49,692 nucleotides of DNA from Myxococcota bacterium. GTDB lineage: Bacteria; Myxococcota; JAJVIH01. The stretch lies in contig JAJVIH010000055.1 in the NCBI GenBank assembly GCA_022072125.1, positions 1 to 49,692 on the forward strand, given 5' to 3'. The notes beneath the pieces were generated by a model. The model was not told where the DNA came from. It searched no databases and saw only the letters and a program-made list of their open reading frames with translations. How positions within the stretch are numbered: the first letter of the stretch is position 1; each line of letters starts with the position of its first letter. Positions 43,446 through 49,692 of this stretch are shown piece by piece. Made by a program: the position numbers and the translations under genes.

Positions 43446-44261
43446 ATGGATTTTCACGACACCACGTTTTTTCTGACCGGCGGCGCCAGCGGCATTGGCA
43501 GGGAACTGGCGGCGGAACTGGTCCGCCGGGGCGCCAGGCTGATGGTCACCGATCTGCGGGAGAACGATCTGCTCGCCATCGCGGAGTCCGCGGGCTGGCG
43601 AGCCCCCCAGGTGGAGGCGCGCGGCCAGGATGTACGCGACTCCCGCCGCTGGGCGGAACTGATTGACGAAGCCTGCCGCCTCTTTGGCCGCCTGGATGTG
43701 CTGCTGAACGTCGCGGGGGTGCTCAAACCCGGTTACGCCCACGAGTCCGGCGCGGAGGATGTCCACCTCCACATGGACGTGAACGCCAAGGGCATGATCT
43801 TCGGCGTCCAGGCCGCCGCCCGCGCCATGATCCCCCTGCGGCGCGGGCATATCGTCAACATCGCTTCCCTGGCGGGCGTGGCGCCGGTTCCCGGGCTGTC
43901 GCTGTACAGCGCCAGCAAATTCGCCATCCGGGGGTTTTCTCTCGCCGCCGCGCAAGAGCTTCGCCGGCATGGGATATGCGTGAGCGTGCTGTGTCCGGAC
44001 GCGGTGCGGACGCCGATGCTCGATCTGCAGCGCGATTATCCGCAGGCGGCTTTGACCTTCTCGGGCGATCGCACGCTGGACACGGGCGAGATCGTCCGCG
44101 CGATCCTGGATGATATCCTGATCAACCAGCCGGTCGAGGTGATGCTGCCGCGATCGCGCGGCGTGCTGGCGGCGGCGGCCAATCTTTCCCCCGGCGCGGC
44201 GGCCCTGCTGGAGCCGGTCTTGCGCAAGCGCGGCCTCTCCCGCCAGAAGCAATTGCGGTGA
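43446..44261 (+). CDS. short-chain dehydrogenase/reductase
   Basis: Classical SDR oxidoreductase of 271 residues. The cofactor motif TGGASGIG is at residues 11-18, NVAG near residue 90, and the catalytic Ser141, Tyr154 and Lys158 are in place (IASLAG, YSASK). The Asp in the second strand end (VTDLREND) suggests NAD(H) preference, by family rule. The C-terminal region is poorly conserved and the substrate is unknown. It follows argC by 15 bases with a GGAGAG ribosome site, so it is probably co-transcribed, though no arginine-pathway role is evident. Confidence 0.92.
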   Translation: MDFHDTTFFLTGGASGIGRELAAELVRRGARLMVTDLRENDLLAIAESAGWRAPQVEARGQDVRDSRRWAELIDEACRLFGRLDVLLNVAGVLKPGYAHESGAEDVHLHMDVNAKGMIFGVQAAARAMIPLRRGHIVNIASLAGVAPVPGLSLYSASKFAIRGFSLAAAQELRRHGICVSVLCPDAVRTPMLDLQRDYPQAALTFSGDRTLDTGEIVRAILDDILINQPVEVMLPRSRGVLAAAANLSPGAAALLEPVLRKRGLSRQKQLR

Positions 44262-44308
44262 GGCGCAAGGCCCGTCCGCGATCCGCATGAAAGGGGCGGG
44301 CCCTCCGG

Positions 44309-45010
44309 TCAGGAACTGCCGTTCGCCCCCGCGCCTTCCGGTTGGGCCGCATGAACGCCCAGGTAACGGTCCACGATGGCGTGCAGCAGGTAAATGACAG
44401 GCGTCATTCCCACCGCGATCGCCAGCTTGAGGCTGTAGTTGGTCAGGCTGATGTTGATATAGTCGCTGGTGGAAATAAATCCCGGCAGCCAGAAAGCGAT
44501 GCCCAGCACGATAAAGGTGTCCACAAGCTGGCTGATCACCGTGGAGCCGGTGGCGCGCAGCCACAGCATCTTGCCTCCGGTGCGGGAACGGAAGAACCAG
44601 AAGACCACCACGTCAATCAACTGACTGGTCAGGAAAGCCGTGACGCTGCCGGCGATGATCCACATGCCCTGGCCGAAAACGGCGTTGAACTGGTCGTCCT
44701 TGACCGGGCTGGGCGCGGCCGCGGGCGGGATCATCGCCACGTAGAGGGTGGCGAAGGCGAACAGGATCAGCGCCGCGGTGACAAACGACAGCCGGCGCAC
44801 CCCCTGCACCCCGAAGTATTCATTCACCAGGTCGGTGATGATGAACACCACCGGCCAGGAAAACACGCCCACGCTGGCCAGCATGACCTTGCCGGCCAGG
44901 TTGATCTCAATCAGCTTGCCGCCGGTGACCTCGGCGATGATGGCGTTGGAGACAAAAAATCCGGTCAGGAGCAAATACACCATGTCCCGCCGCGTGAACT
45001 GATTCCGCAC
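44309..45010 (-). CDS. queuosine precursor transporter (YhhQ/VUT family)
   Basis: Predicted inner-membrane carrier for preQ0 or a related 7-deazaguanine. About six helices; family signatures include VSNAIIAEVTGGKLIEI, FIITDLVNEYFG, ILFAFATLYV and LTSQLIDVVVFWFFRSRTGG, as well as RATGSTVISQLVDT. I placed the start at GTG 45010, which has a strong GGGAGG ribosome site and removes an overlap with the RNase HI gene; a longer frame to 45064 adds 18 residues. It is the third gene in the zinc-ribbon, rnhA, transporter run. With queC in the same window it suggests both synthesis and salvage of the precursor. Confidence 0.88.
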   Translation of the reverse strand: MRNQFTRRDMVYLLLTGFFVSNAIIAEVTGGKLIEINLAGKVMLASVGVFSWPVVFIITDLVNEYFGVQGVRRLSFVTAALILFAFATLYVAMIPPAAAPSPVKDDQFNAVFGQGMWIIAGSVTAFLTSQLIDVVVFWFFRSRTGGKMLWLRATGSTVISQLVDTFIVLGIAFWLPGFISTSDYINISLTNYSLKLAIAVGMTPVIYLLHAIVDRYLGVHAAQPEGAGANGSS

Positions 45011-45051
45011 GGTTTCCCTCCCTGGGAATGGAATGGCCGCGCCGCCGCCCG

Positions 45052-45696
45052 TCACCTTCGCCAATTGTCCAGGGCCTGGTTGGCCAATTGATCGGCTCGC
45101 TGGTTCTTCTCGCGGTAGATATGTTCGTAGGTGACGCCGCCGAACTGTTTTTCCAGTTCCTTGACCCTGGCGTGCAGGGTTTTCATGGCCGGATTTCTCA
45201 CCGCGTAGGCGCCGCTGAGTTGTTGAATCACCAGTTGGCTGTCGGCCAGAACCCGCAGGCGCCGCACGCCCATCGCCAGCGCGCGTTCAAGCCCCGCGAT
45301 CACCGCCTTGTATTCGGCGACGTTGTTGGTGGTCACGCCGATCGCCCCGGATTCGACCACCTCGACGCCATCCGGCGACTGAAGCGATACGCCGATGGCC
45401 GCCGGTCCCGGATTGCCCCGGCAGGCGCCGTCCGTGTACAGGGTCCATTCCCGGTCATCCCCCTCACCGGTTTTTTTTCCGGCGGGAGAACGGTTTCCCG
45501 GCGCCTGGCCTGCCGGCGGGGGCGGCGCGCCCGGCGTGTCGCCGGTTTTCAGCCCAAGCCGTTCAATCAAGGCGTTGCGCAGCATGTCGCGGGTAATGCC
45601 GGGAAACGCCTTCTGGGTGAGTTCGAGCGGCTCCATGCCGGCCAGGAAAGCCAGCGCCCGCTCCATGTAGTCAGGTGACGGCGGCGGGCGCTTCAT
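45052..45696 (-). CDS. rnhA: ribonuclease HI with N-terminal extension
   Basis: Degrades RNA in RNA-DNA hybrids. The RNase H domain occupies about residues 83-214, with active-site acids Asp89 (YTDGACRGNPGP), Glu128 (NNVAEYKAV), Asp152 (LADSQLV) and Asp202 (NQRADQLAN). The first 80 residues are an extension with a helical segment (YMERALAFLAG ... GITRDMLRNALIERLG) and a disordered Pro/Gly linker; it does not look like the known hybrid-binding domain of eukaryotic RNase H1. The ATG at 45696 overlaps the zinc-ribbon gene stop (ATGA); the frame is open upstream but unlikely to be used. Confidence 0.92.
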   Translation of the reverse strand: MKRPPPSPDYMERALAFLAGMEPLELTQKAFPGITRDMLRNALIERLGLKTGDTPGAPPPPAGQAPGNRSPAGKKTGEGDDREWTLYTDGACRGNPGPAAIGVSLQSPDGVEVVESGAIGVTTNNVAEYKAVIAGLERALAMGVRRLRVLADSQLVIQQLSGAYAVRNPAMKTLHARVKELEKQFGGVTYEHIYREKNQRADQLANQALDNWRR

Positions 45697-46424
45697 GCGG
45701 GCGGCGCGTCTTCCGGGAGATAAATGAAGCGCTGGCAGGAAGGGCAACGCTCGGTTGTCGCGCCCTTGACCACGCGGTTGTAGAGCAGGGGAGAGATATT
45801 CATGCTGCATCCGGCGCACCGCTTGTTGACCAGCGGAACAATCGCCACGCCGCCCTTGATGCGCGTGCGGATGAAATCGTAGTTGCGCAGCATTTCCTGG
45901 GAGACCTTTTTGCGGAGGGCCTCTGAACCGGCGGTGAACGCGGCGAGTTTGATCTCCAGATCGCGCACGCCCTGATCAAGGCCGGACTGTTCGGTGGAGA
46001 CCGCCTGGCCGGCTTCTTCCAGCCGGGCCCGCGCGGCTTCGATCTCGGGGACGATCTCCTCCAGGCGTTCGCGGGTGGCCTTCATCTCGGCGCTGATCTC
46101 TTCCATCGTGATGCGGACGCCGTCGAGTTCGCGCTGCAACGCCGCGAACTCGGCCGACTTCTTGAGATCGTTGAGGCGCTTTTCCCACTTCCGCGCCTTG
46201 TCTTGTTCTTCCGCGTGGCGGGCTTCAAGCTGGTGCAGGAACGCTTGTTTCCCGGCGTGTTCGCGCACCAGATCATCAAGCGCGGCCTGGGCTTCCTTCT
46301 GGCGGGAGGAGGCTCCGGTCAGGGATTTTTTCTGTTTTTCAACCTGGGCGCGGAGTTCGTAGGCCTGCACGTCCAGTTTCTGGAGTTCCACCAATGATTT
46401 CAGTTCTTCATTCAAGGGAGACAC
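45693..46424 (-). CDS. coiled-coil protein with C-terminal C4 zinc ribbon
   Basis: Cytoplasmic protein of the family often annotated as C4-type zinc ribbon domain protein (zf-RING_7/CdsZ-like). Residues about 8-175 form a long antiparallel coiled coil rich in Glu, Lys, Arg and Ala. The C-terminal ribbon has Cys203, Cys206, Cys227 and Cys230 (CAGC and CPSC), preceded by the conserved GGVAIVPLVNKR. The length of 243 is normal. The start is GTG 46424 or TTG 46415; the GAGGTG ribosome site fits the TTG better. It is translationally coupled to rnhA. Relatives are associated with nucleic-acid functions, but the molecular role is not settled. Confidence 0.88.
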   Translation of the reverse strand: MSPLNEELKSLVELQKLDVQAYELRAQVEKQKKSLTGASSRQKEAQAALDDLVREHAGKQAFLHQLEARHAEEQDKARKWEKRLNDLKKSAEFAALQRELDGVRITMEEISAEMKATRERLEEIVPEIEAARARLEEAGQAVSTEQSGLDQGVRDLEIKLAAFTAGSEALRKKVSQEMLRNYDFIRTRIKGGVAIVPLVNKRCAGCSMNISPLLYNRVVKGATTERCPSCQRFIYLPEDAPPA

Positions 46425-46470
46425 CTCGGAGCAATGGGAATTGGGAAGGCGGGAAGGAAGCCAAAATACA

Positions 46471-46500
46471 AACGCCAGCCGATTGTGAATCGCTGGCGTT
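46471..46500 (-). terminator. intrinsic terminator after the tRNA gene
   Basis: Nine-bp perfect stem AACGCCAGC/GCTGGCGTT (46471-46479 and 46492-46500), followed on the minus strand by TTTGTATTTTGG. It separates the tRNA from the zinc-ribbon operon. Confidence 0.65.
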
Positions 46501-46593
46501 CTTGCTGCATCGCTGACCGGGCGCCCCGGATCGCTCCCCCCATTTGCTCCGCGGCCAGTATGGACAACCTGTCGGCGACATCTCGATTCAGAA

Positions 46594-46667
46594 TGGGCCC
46601 ACCAGGGCTCGAACCTGGGACCAGCCGGTTATGAGCCGGCAGCTCTGACCAACTGAGCTATGGGCCC
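46594..46667 (-). tRNA. tRNA with CAU anticodon (probably tRNA-Ile2, possibly elongator tRNA-Met)
   Basis: A complete 74-nt cloverleaf: acceptor stem GGGCCCA/TGGGCCC, D arm with AGCTCAGTTGG, anticodon stem GCCGG/CCGGC around CTCATAA (anticodon CAT), and T arm with GGTTCGAGCCC. The discriminator base is A and CCA is not encoded. The TGGTC variable region resembles tRNA-Ile2, whose C34 becomes lysidine, more than elongator Met; initiator tRNA is excluded by the D-arm and acceptor-pair features. A strong promoter lies directly upstream and a terminator downstream. Confidence 0.93.
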
Positions 46668-46680
46668 AGAAACGGAGCGC

Positions 46681-46709
46681 ATGATAACAATCCGGATCGG
46701 AATCGTCAA
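46681..46709 (-). promoter_or_regulatory. sigma70 promoter of the tRNA gene
   Basis: On the minus strand TTGACG, a 17-base spacer and TATCAT, with GCGCTCC after the -10, the GC-rich discriminator usual at stringently controlled stable-RNA promoters. The mature tRNA begins about 13 bases after the -10. Confidence 0.7.
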
Positions 46710-46742
46710 AACACACGGAAAAAATCCGGCGCCGCCAGGGTG

Positions 46743-48662
46743 TCAGCGCGGCGCCGCAACGCCGGAACCCGTCGCGGGAGACGGATCTTTTCCCGGCGGC
46801 GTCGCCCAATAGCCGCTGTCCGGCGGCGGCGGCGTGTCACGCACGAGGTGGCCGGCGCGCACCCCCGCCGGAGTATCCGGCCACTTCAGCGCGGCCAGCA
46901 CGGTCAGGGCGTAATCCAGCCCGTTGGCGGGCCTCCACGCATCCGGAAGGCCGAGCAGGCCGGGCGCGGATTTCAGTTCGCGGGCGATGTCGAGCCATTG
47001 GGAGATCTGAAGATTGCGCCCCGCGGGCTCCAGCTTCTGCTGGTAGCGGTCAATGATGCCGTTGCGGGCGGCGAGTTGGGCGCGCAGCGAGGAGAGCGCC
47101 TCCATGTTGACCAGCTTGTCCTTGCAGTGTCCCGGCGTGGACCAAATTTGCCCGATGACATCCGCCGATCGCGCGGTGATCATCAACGATCCGCGCACGG
47201 CTTCGAGAAGCTGGGCGTCCAGCGGTTCACGTCCGGCATCCCAGTTGGCGAGGCGTTCCGGCGGCAGCCGGGCGGTCCACAGTTCGTCCATCCGGCGCGT
47301 GATGCGGGTCAGGGCGGGGTCCAGTTCGACGCAACGCAGGGTCCCGGCGGCGGCGCGGATGCGCAGGTGCTGGAACGCCAGATCATCATTCTGGCTGTAC
47401 ATATTGACGAACACTTCCTCCCACGCCTTTTCATGGGCCCCGGAAAAGAGATACGAGGCGATGACCGCATTGCGCGGCAGGGCGAACAGCCCGCTGGGGG
47501 AAATCGCCAGGGCGATGGCGTCGTCAAAACGCGGGCGATCCCGCTGGGACAACCATTCGAGATATTCCAGCGCAAGCAGCCGCACGCCGTCATCGGCGTC
47601 CGAACCGGCGGCGTAGAGGGCGCTGGCGGCGTAATGCGGAGCGGACAGCAACCGCGCGGCTTCCCATGCGGCGCGGCGCTCGCCGGGGAAGGCGGCGGAA
47701 AAGCCCTGCTCAATCCACGTCTCGATGGCGGGATGAGCCGCCCACGCCAGCCGTTCCCGGGGCTCCATCGCCGCGGTTTGCGTCGCCGCTCCGGGAACCA
47801 GCCGCGCCGCGGCGGTCGCGGCGGGAGCGTCCCAGGGAAAGCGTTTCCACTCCTTCAGCCGGTTGGACAGGGCGGACAGCGCGTTGGCGCGCTCCTCCAG
47901 CGTTTGGGACTGGTCTTCCTCCAGCCCGGTTCCCGCCACCGCCCGCTGGAGTTCCAGCATCCACGGAGAGCCCGACAAACGGCGGAAGCGCAACCGGGTC
48001 AGTTCCTGGCGGGCCAGCGCCGCGAAACGGGTGCCCGGATGTTTCGATGCGAAGCGGATATAATGGATGGGATTGGCGCTGCCCGAAACTTCCGCGTATT
48101 CCTGCTCCGCGAGTTTCTCCCGGATTTCCGGCGTGCGGCTGTGATCCGGATAATTCATGACGAACGCGGAGAGGGCGGCGCGCGATCCGTTCTTGATCGC
48201 CTCGTCCGCTTCAAGCGCCGCCAGCTTGCCGCGCACTTCCTGGGCGTGCTTTCCGTCAGGGTGTTTCAGCAGGTAATGGCTGTAAGAAGCCCGGCCCGGC
48301 TTTTCCCTGGTGCGCTGGTAGCGGATGGATTCAACCGCCGCGCGGGCCTCGTCCTCGTACGGGCTTTTGGGATACAGCGCGAGATACCGCTTCCAGCCGC
48401 TGATGGTATTGGCCTTGCGCGCCTGCTGGATTTCCAGGGCGATCAGCAGCTTTTCGGCCTCTTTCCGTTCAAATTCATCGGAGGTTTCAATCAGCACGCG
48501 GCGGTAGGCGCTGGTGGTGTTCTGCTTGCGCGCCCAATCCACGGTGGCGCCGGAGCATCCCGCCAGCAGACCGATCGCCGCCACGGCCATCAGCCCTTTC
48601 CACGGCGCGGGATTGATCTCCATCCGGCGGAAAGCCGCGGACGCCCGGCCGGCCTGGCTCAT
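46743..48662 (-). CDS. large repeat-containing lipoprotein
   Basis: No family recognised. A lipobox LLAGC ends the signal (lipidated Cys36 from the first Met, or Cys23 from Met14 at 48623). Residues about 45-260 contain several units of a roughly 45-residue helical pattern built around short motifs (YRRVLIETSDEFERKEAEKL, WKRYLALYPKSPYEDEARAA, YSHYLLKHPDGKHAQEVRGK, LSAFVMNYPDHSRTPEIREK, YIRFASKHPGTRFAALARQE). This resembles TPR units in BamD-type proteins. The rest is helical with HEAT-like parts and two Trp-rich segments. The start overlaps the PEGA gene stop (ATGA). Probably a periplasm-facing scaffold; partner unknown. Confidence 0.75.
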   Translation of the reverse strand: MSQAGRASAAFRRMEINPAPWKGLMAVAAIGLLAGCSGATVDWARKQNTTSAYRRVLIETSDEFERKEAEKLLIALEIQQARKANTISGWKRYLALYPKSPYEDEARAAVESIRYQRTREKPGRASYSHYLLKHPDGKHAQEVRGKLAALEADEAIKNGSRAALSAFVMNYPDHSRTPEIREKLAEQEYAEVSGSANPIHYIRFASKHPGTRFAALARQELTRLRFRRLSGSPWMLELQRAVAGTGLEEDQSQTLEERANALSALSNRLKEWKRFPWDAPAATAAARLVPGAATQTAAMEPRERLAWAAHPAIETWIEQGFSAAFPGERRAAWEAARLLSAPHYAASALYAAGSDADDGVRLLALEYLEWLSQRDRPRFDDAIALAISPSGLFALPRNAVIASYLFSGAHEKAWEEVFVNMYSQNDDLAFQHLRIRAAAGTLRCVELDPALTRITRRMDELWTARLPPERLANWDAGREPLDAQLLEAVRGSLMITARSADVIGQIWSTPGHCKDKLVNMEALSSLRAQLAARNGIIDRYQQKLEPAGRNLQISQWLDIARELKSAPGLLGLPDAWRPANGLDYALTVLAALKWPDTPAGVRAGHLVRDTPPPPDSGYWATPPGKDPSPATGSGVAAPR

Positions 48663-49270
48663 TTGATCCCTTTGCGGCGCAACATTTCACGCTGGGACGG
48701 CGAGCGGTTTTTGGGCTCGTCATCCTGCTCCGCCGCGTGATCAGCGGCGGGGTCCGTATTCTCTTCCCCGGGTCCGTCACCCTCTTTTTTGTGCGGCGGT
48801 CTGGGGCCATTGACTTCCTGAATGATGGTCGAAGGCGGCGCCGCAGGCGGATACGCTCCGCCGCGCGGTTTGAGCACCACGTACGCCTGCGATCCGGTGG
48901 AGGGCTCCATCCAGGCGCCGGATGCGGCGTCCACAATCAGCGGGATCCACAACAGGAAAAGCGAGGACACCACATCGAGCACAACCCAGCCCGCGCCGGG
49001 ATGGTATTCCACCACCACCCGTCCGGGCTCATGCCCATCCAGTTCAATGTCATAGATGGATGCGGCGCCCTTGATATTTCCCTTGAGGCTGACAGTCATC
49101 GGCGTTTTTCCAATGGATACGCCATTATGCCGGATATACGCGCCCTGGGGCTCTGAATTGATCCGGAGGTCATCGCCGCCGTGGTTGAACATGGCGGCGC
49201 AGCCGCAGGCCGACGCCAGCAGAATCGCCGCCAGGGACATTTGAACCATGGCATGAATCATCGTTTTCAT
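48659..49270 (-). CDS. PEGA-domain lipoprotein
   Basis: Lipoprotein of 203 residues. Signal MVQMSLAAILLASACGC with a lipobox SACGC. A PEGA-type beta domain follows (DDLRINSEPQGAYIRHNGVS, GKTPMTVSL, YDIELDGHEPGRVVVE), then a hydrophobic segment (VVLDVVSSLFLLWIPLIVDA) typical of lipoproteins of the PEGA and YgdR class, and a charged tail with many Glu, Asp and Lys. I chose the ATG at 49270; the frame is open to 49591 without homology and would hide the signal. It is translationally coupled to the large repeat lipoprotein and has its own promoter. Role in the envelope is inferred. Confidence 0.82.
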   Translation of the reverse strand: MKTMIHAMVQMSLAAILLASACGCAAMFNHGGDDLRINSEPQGAYIRHNGVSIGKTPMTVSLKGNIKGAASIYDIELDGHEPGRVVVEYHPGAGWVVLDVVSSLFLLWIPLIVDAASGAWMEPSTGSQAYVVLKPRGGAYPPAAPPSTIIQEVNGPRPPHKKEGDGPGEENTDPAADHAAEQDDEPKNRSPSQREMLRRKGIK

Positions 49271-49292
49271 GGGCCTGCACCTGTTACCGGAC

Positions 49293-49321
49293 CCTTTACG
49301 CAATGAGGCCCGCAGCGTCAA
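49293..49321 (-). promoter_or_regulatory. sigma70-like promoter of the PEGA/repeat-lipoprotein operon
   Basis: On the minus strand TTGACG, a 17-base spacer and TAAAGG (weak -10). The start site would be about 16 bases before the ATG at 49270. Confidence 0.4.
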
Positions 49322-49669
49322 TTCCCTCGTGGAAGAATATTTCTGCTCAGCCACCGGCTTGGGCGGGCGGACAGGGTTCGGTTTCTCCCAGCCCGCTCTC
49401 TGAACTCCACCTCGATGGCGGGCGCGCCTGCGCGGCGCTGACGATTCATCGTTCCCTCGTGTTTTCCCGCTCACCAGCGCATTTCCCCGCACGCCTGCGC
49501 GCATCCCCGTGAAGGGGCGATTCATCCCCCGTTCATCCACCGCGAATGAACGGTTTTTGCGGTCGGCGCGTGTCACCTTGAATGGTGACAAAAGGTGACA
49601 GGGCGCGGGTTTTGGTCGCGTGCAAGTCCGCGGAAAATCAGCGGAAAGCCGATTTTTCTCCGGATGCCC
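49322..49669. other. intergenic region with several inverted repeats
   Basis: No credible gene. It holds a hairpin CCGTTCAT/ATGAACGG (49529-49536 and 49546-49553) followed by TTTTT on the plus strand. It also holds a TGTCACC/GGTGACA inverted repeat (49571-49577 and 49584-49590) with a third GGTGACA at 49594-49600. It may be the control region between the minus-strand lipoprotein operon and a plus-strand gene beyond the window. Confidence 0.45.
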
Positions 49670-49692
49670 ATGAAAATCACCATAATCAGGGA
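49670..49692 (+). CDS. possible start of a plus-strand gene cut by the window edge
   Basis: An ATG at 49670 opens MKITIIR to the end of the window. Only seven codons are visible and the ribosome site is weak (CGGA), so this is a low-confidence suggestion based on the control-like region upstream. Confidence 0.2.

Noticed and set aside
44269-44304. Hairpin AGGCCCG ... CGGGCCCT between the SDR and transporter genes
   Set aside because: The short stem has no T-run in either direction, so I did not list it as a terminator for the convergent pair.
42288-44564. 758-codon minus-strand frame opposite argC and the SDR gene
   Set aside because: It spans several real genes on the other strand and has no start context or family motif.
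46740-48740. 666-codon plus-strand frame opposite the repeat lipoprotein
   Set aside because: Shadow of a gene with a clear lipobox and coupled start; biased composition.
1-49692. CRISPR arrays, insertion sequences, prophage or toxin-antitoxin genes
   Set aside because: No regularly spaced repeats, transposase or integrase motifs, phage proteins or paired small toxin genes were found; codon and base use look uniform across the window.

Overview
The window is a GC-rich, gene-dense bacterial chromosome segment with no mobile element, CRISPR array, rRNA or phage gene that I can see. Several features point to Myxococcota or a related deltaproteobacterial lineage: a protein ending in a MYXO-CTERM-type sorting tail, MopE-like CDGxDNNCxGxxDEG motifs, a lipoprotein with a PDGG-rich linker after the lipidated cysteine, and many TPR, HEAT and PEGA proteins. 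BamD, a FadL-like barrel and several lipoproteins show that it is Gram-negative. The exact taxon is inference.

Layout, left to right. (1) 166-6763, minus strand: secreted TldD-like metalloprotease, class II photolyase, FadL-like outer-membrane barrel, lipoprotein, EamA transporter. (2) 6859-13216, plus strand: large GT-C-like membrane protein, low-complexity anchored protein, acylphosphatase, and a 914-residue surface protein (beta-propeller, MopE motifs, eight tandem four-cysteine modules, MYXO-CTERM tail). (3) 13306-22385, plus strand: purH and purD followed, with overlapping or nearly overlapping frames throughout, by a polysaccharide set (Wzz-like, Wzy/WaaL-like, two GT4 glycosyltransferases, and a membrane-TPR protein). 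(4) 22366-25978: N-formylglutamate amidohydrolase (minus), a second GT-C/TPR membrane protein and a lipoprotein (plus). (5) 26171-30877, minus: HEAT-repeat protein, cyclic-nucleotide-binding protein, queC, TPR protein, bamD. (6) 31086-34011, plus: tatA, a gamma-glutamylcyclotransferase-like protein, cinA, tetR. (7) 34146-36679, minus: sucC-sucD-ndk. (8) 36908-44261, plus: DnaK paralogue, a cystathionine gamma-synthase-type enzyme, and an arginine cassette (argE', fused argAB, argC), then an SDR enzyme. (9) 44309-49270, minus: preQ0/queuosine precursor transporter, RNase HI, zinc-ribbon coiled-coil protein, a CAU tRNA, a repeat lipoprotein and a PEGA lipoprotein.

How they may work together. 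Region 3 looks like one transcription unit joining the last steps of IMP synthesis to polysaccharide export and polymerisation, although no Wzx flippase or priming transferase is present. Region 8 resembles the Xanthomonas arginine pathway, in which N-acetylated intermediates are carried through to acetylcitrulline. QueC and a YhhQ-type carrier give both synthesis and possible uptake of preQ0. SucCD with Ndk links substrate-level GTP/ATP formation to nucleotide interconversion.

Convincing sigma70-like promoters with a 16-18 base spacer are visible before purH, the formylglutamate amidohydrolase, the 25376 lipoprotein, the cyclic-nucleotide gene, tatA, tetR, sucC, the tRNA and the PEGA gene. 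A TetR-type palindrome lies on the tetR promoter. Most of the window is housekeeping. The least explained parts are the GT-C/TPR hybrid membrane proteins, the cysteine-rich MYXO-CTERM protein and the exported TldD homologue.
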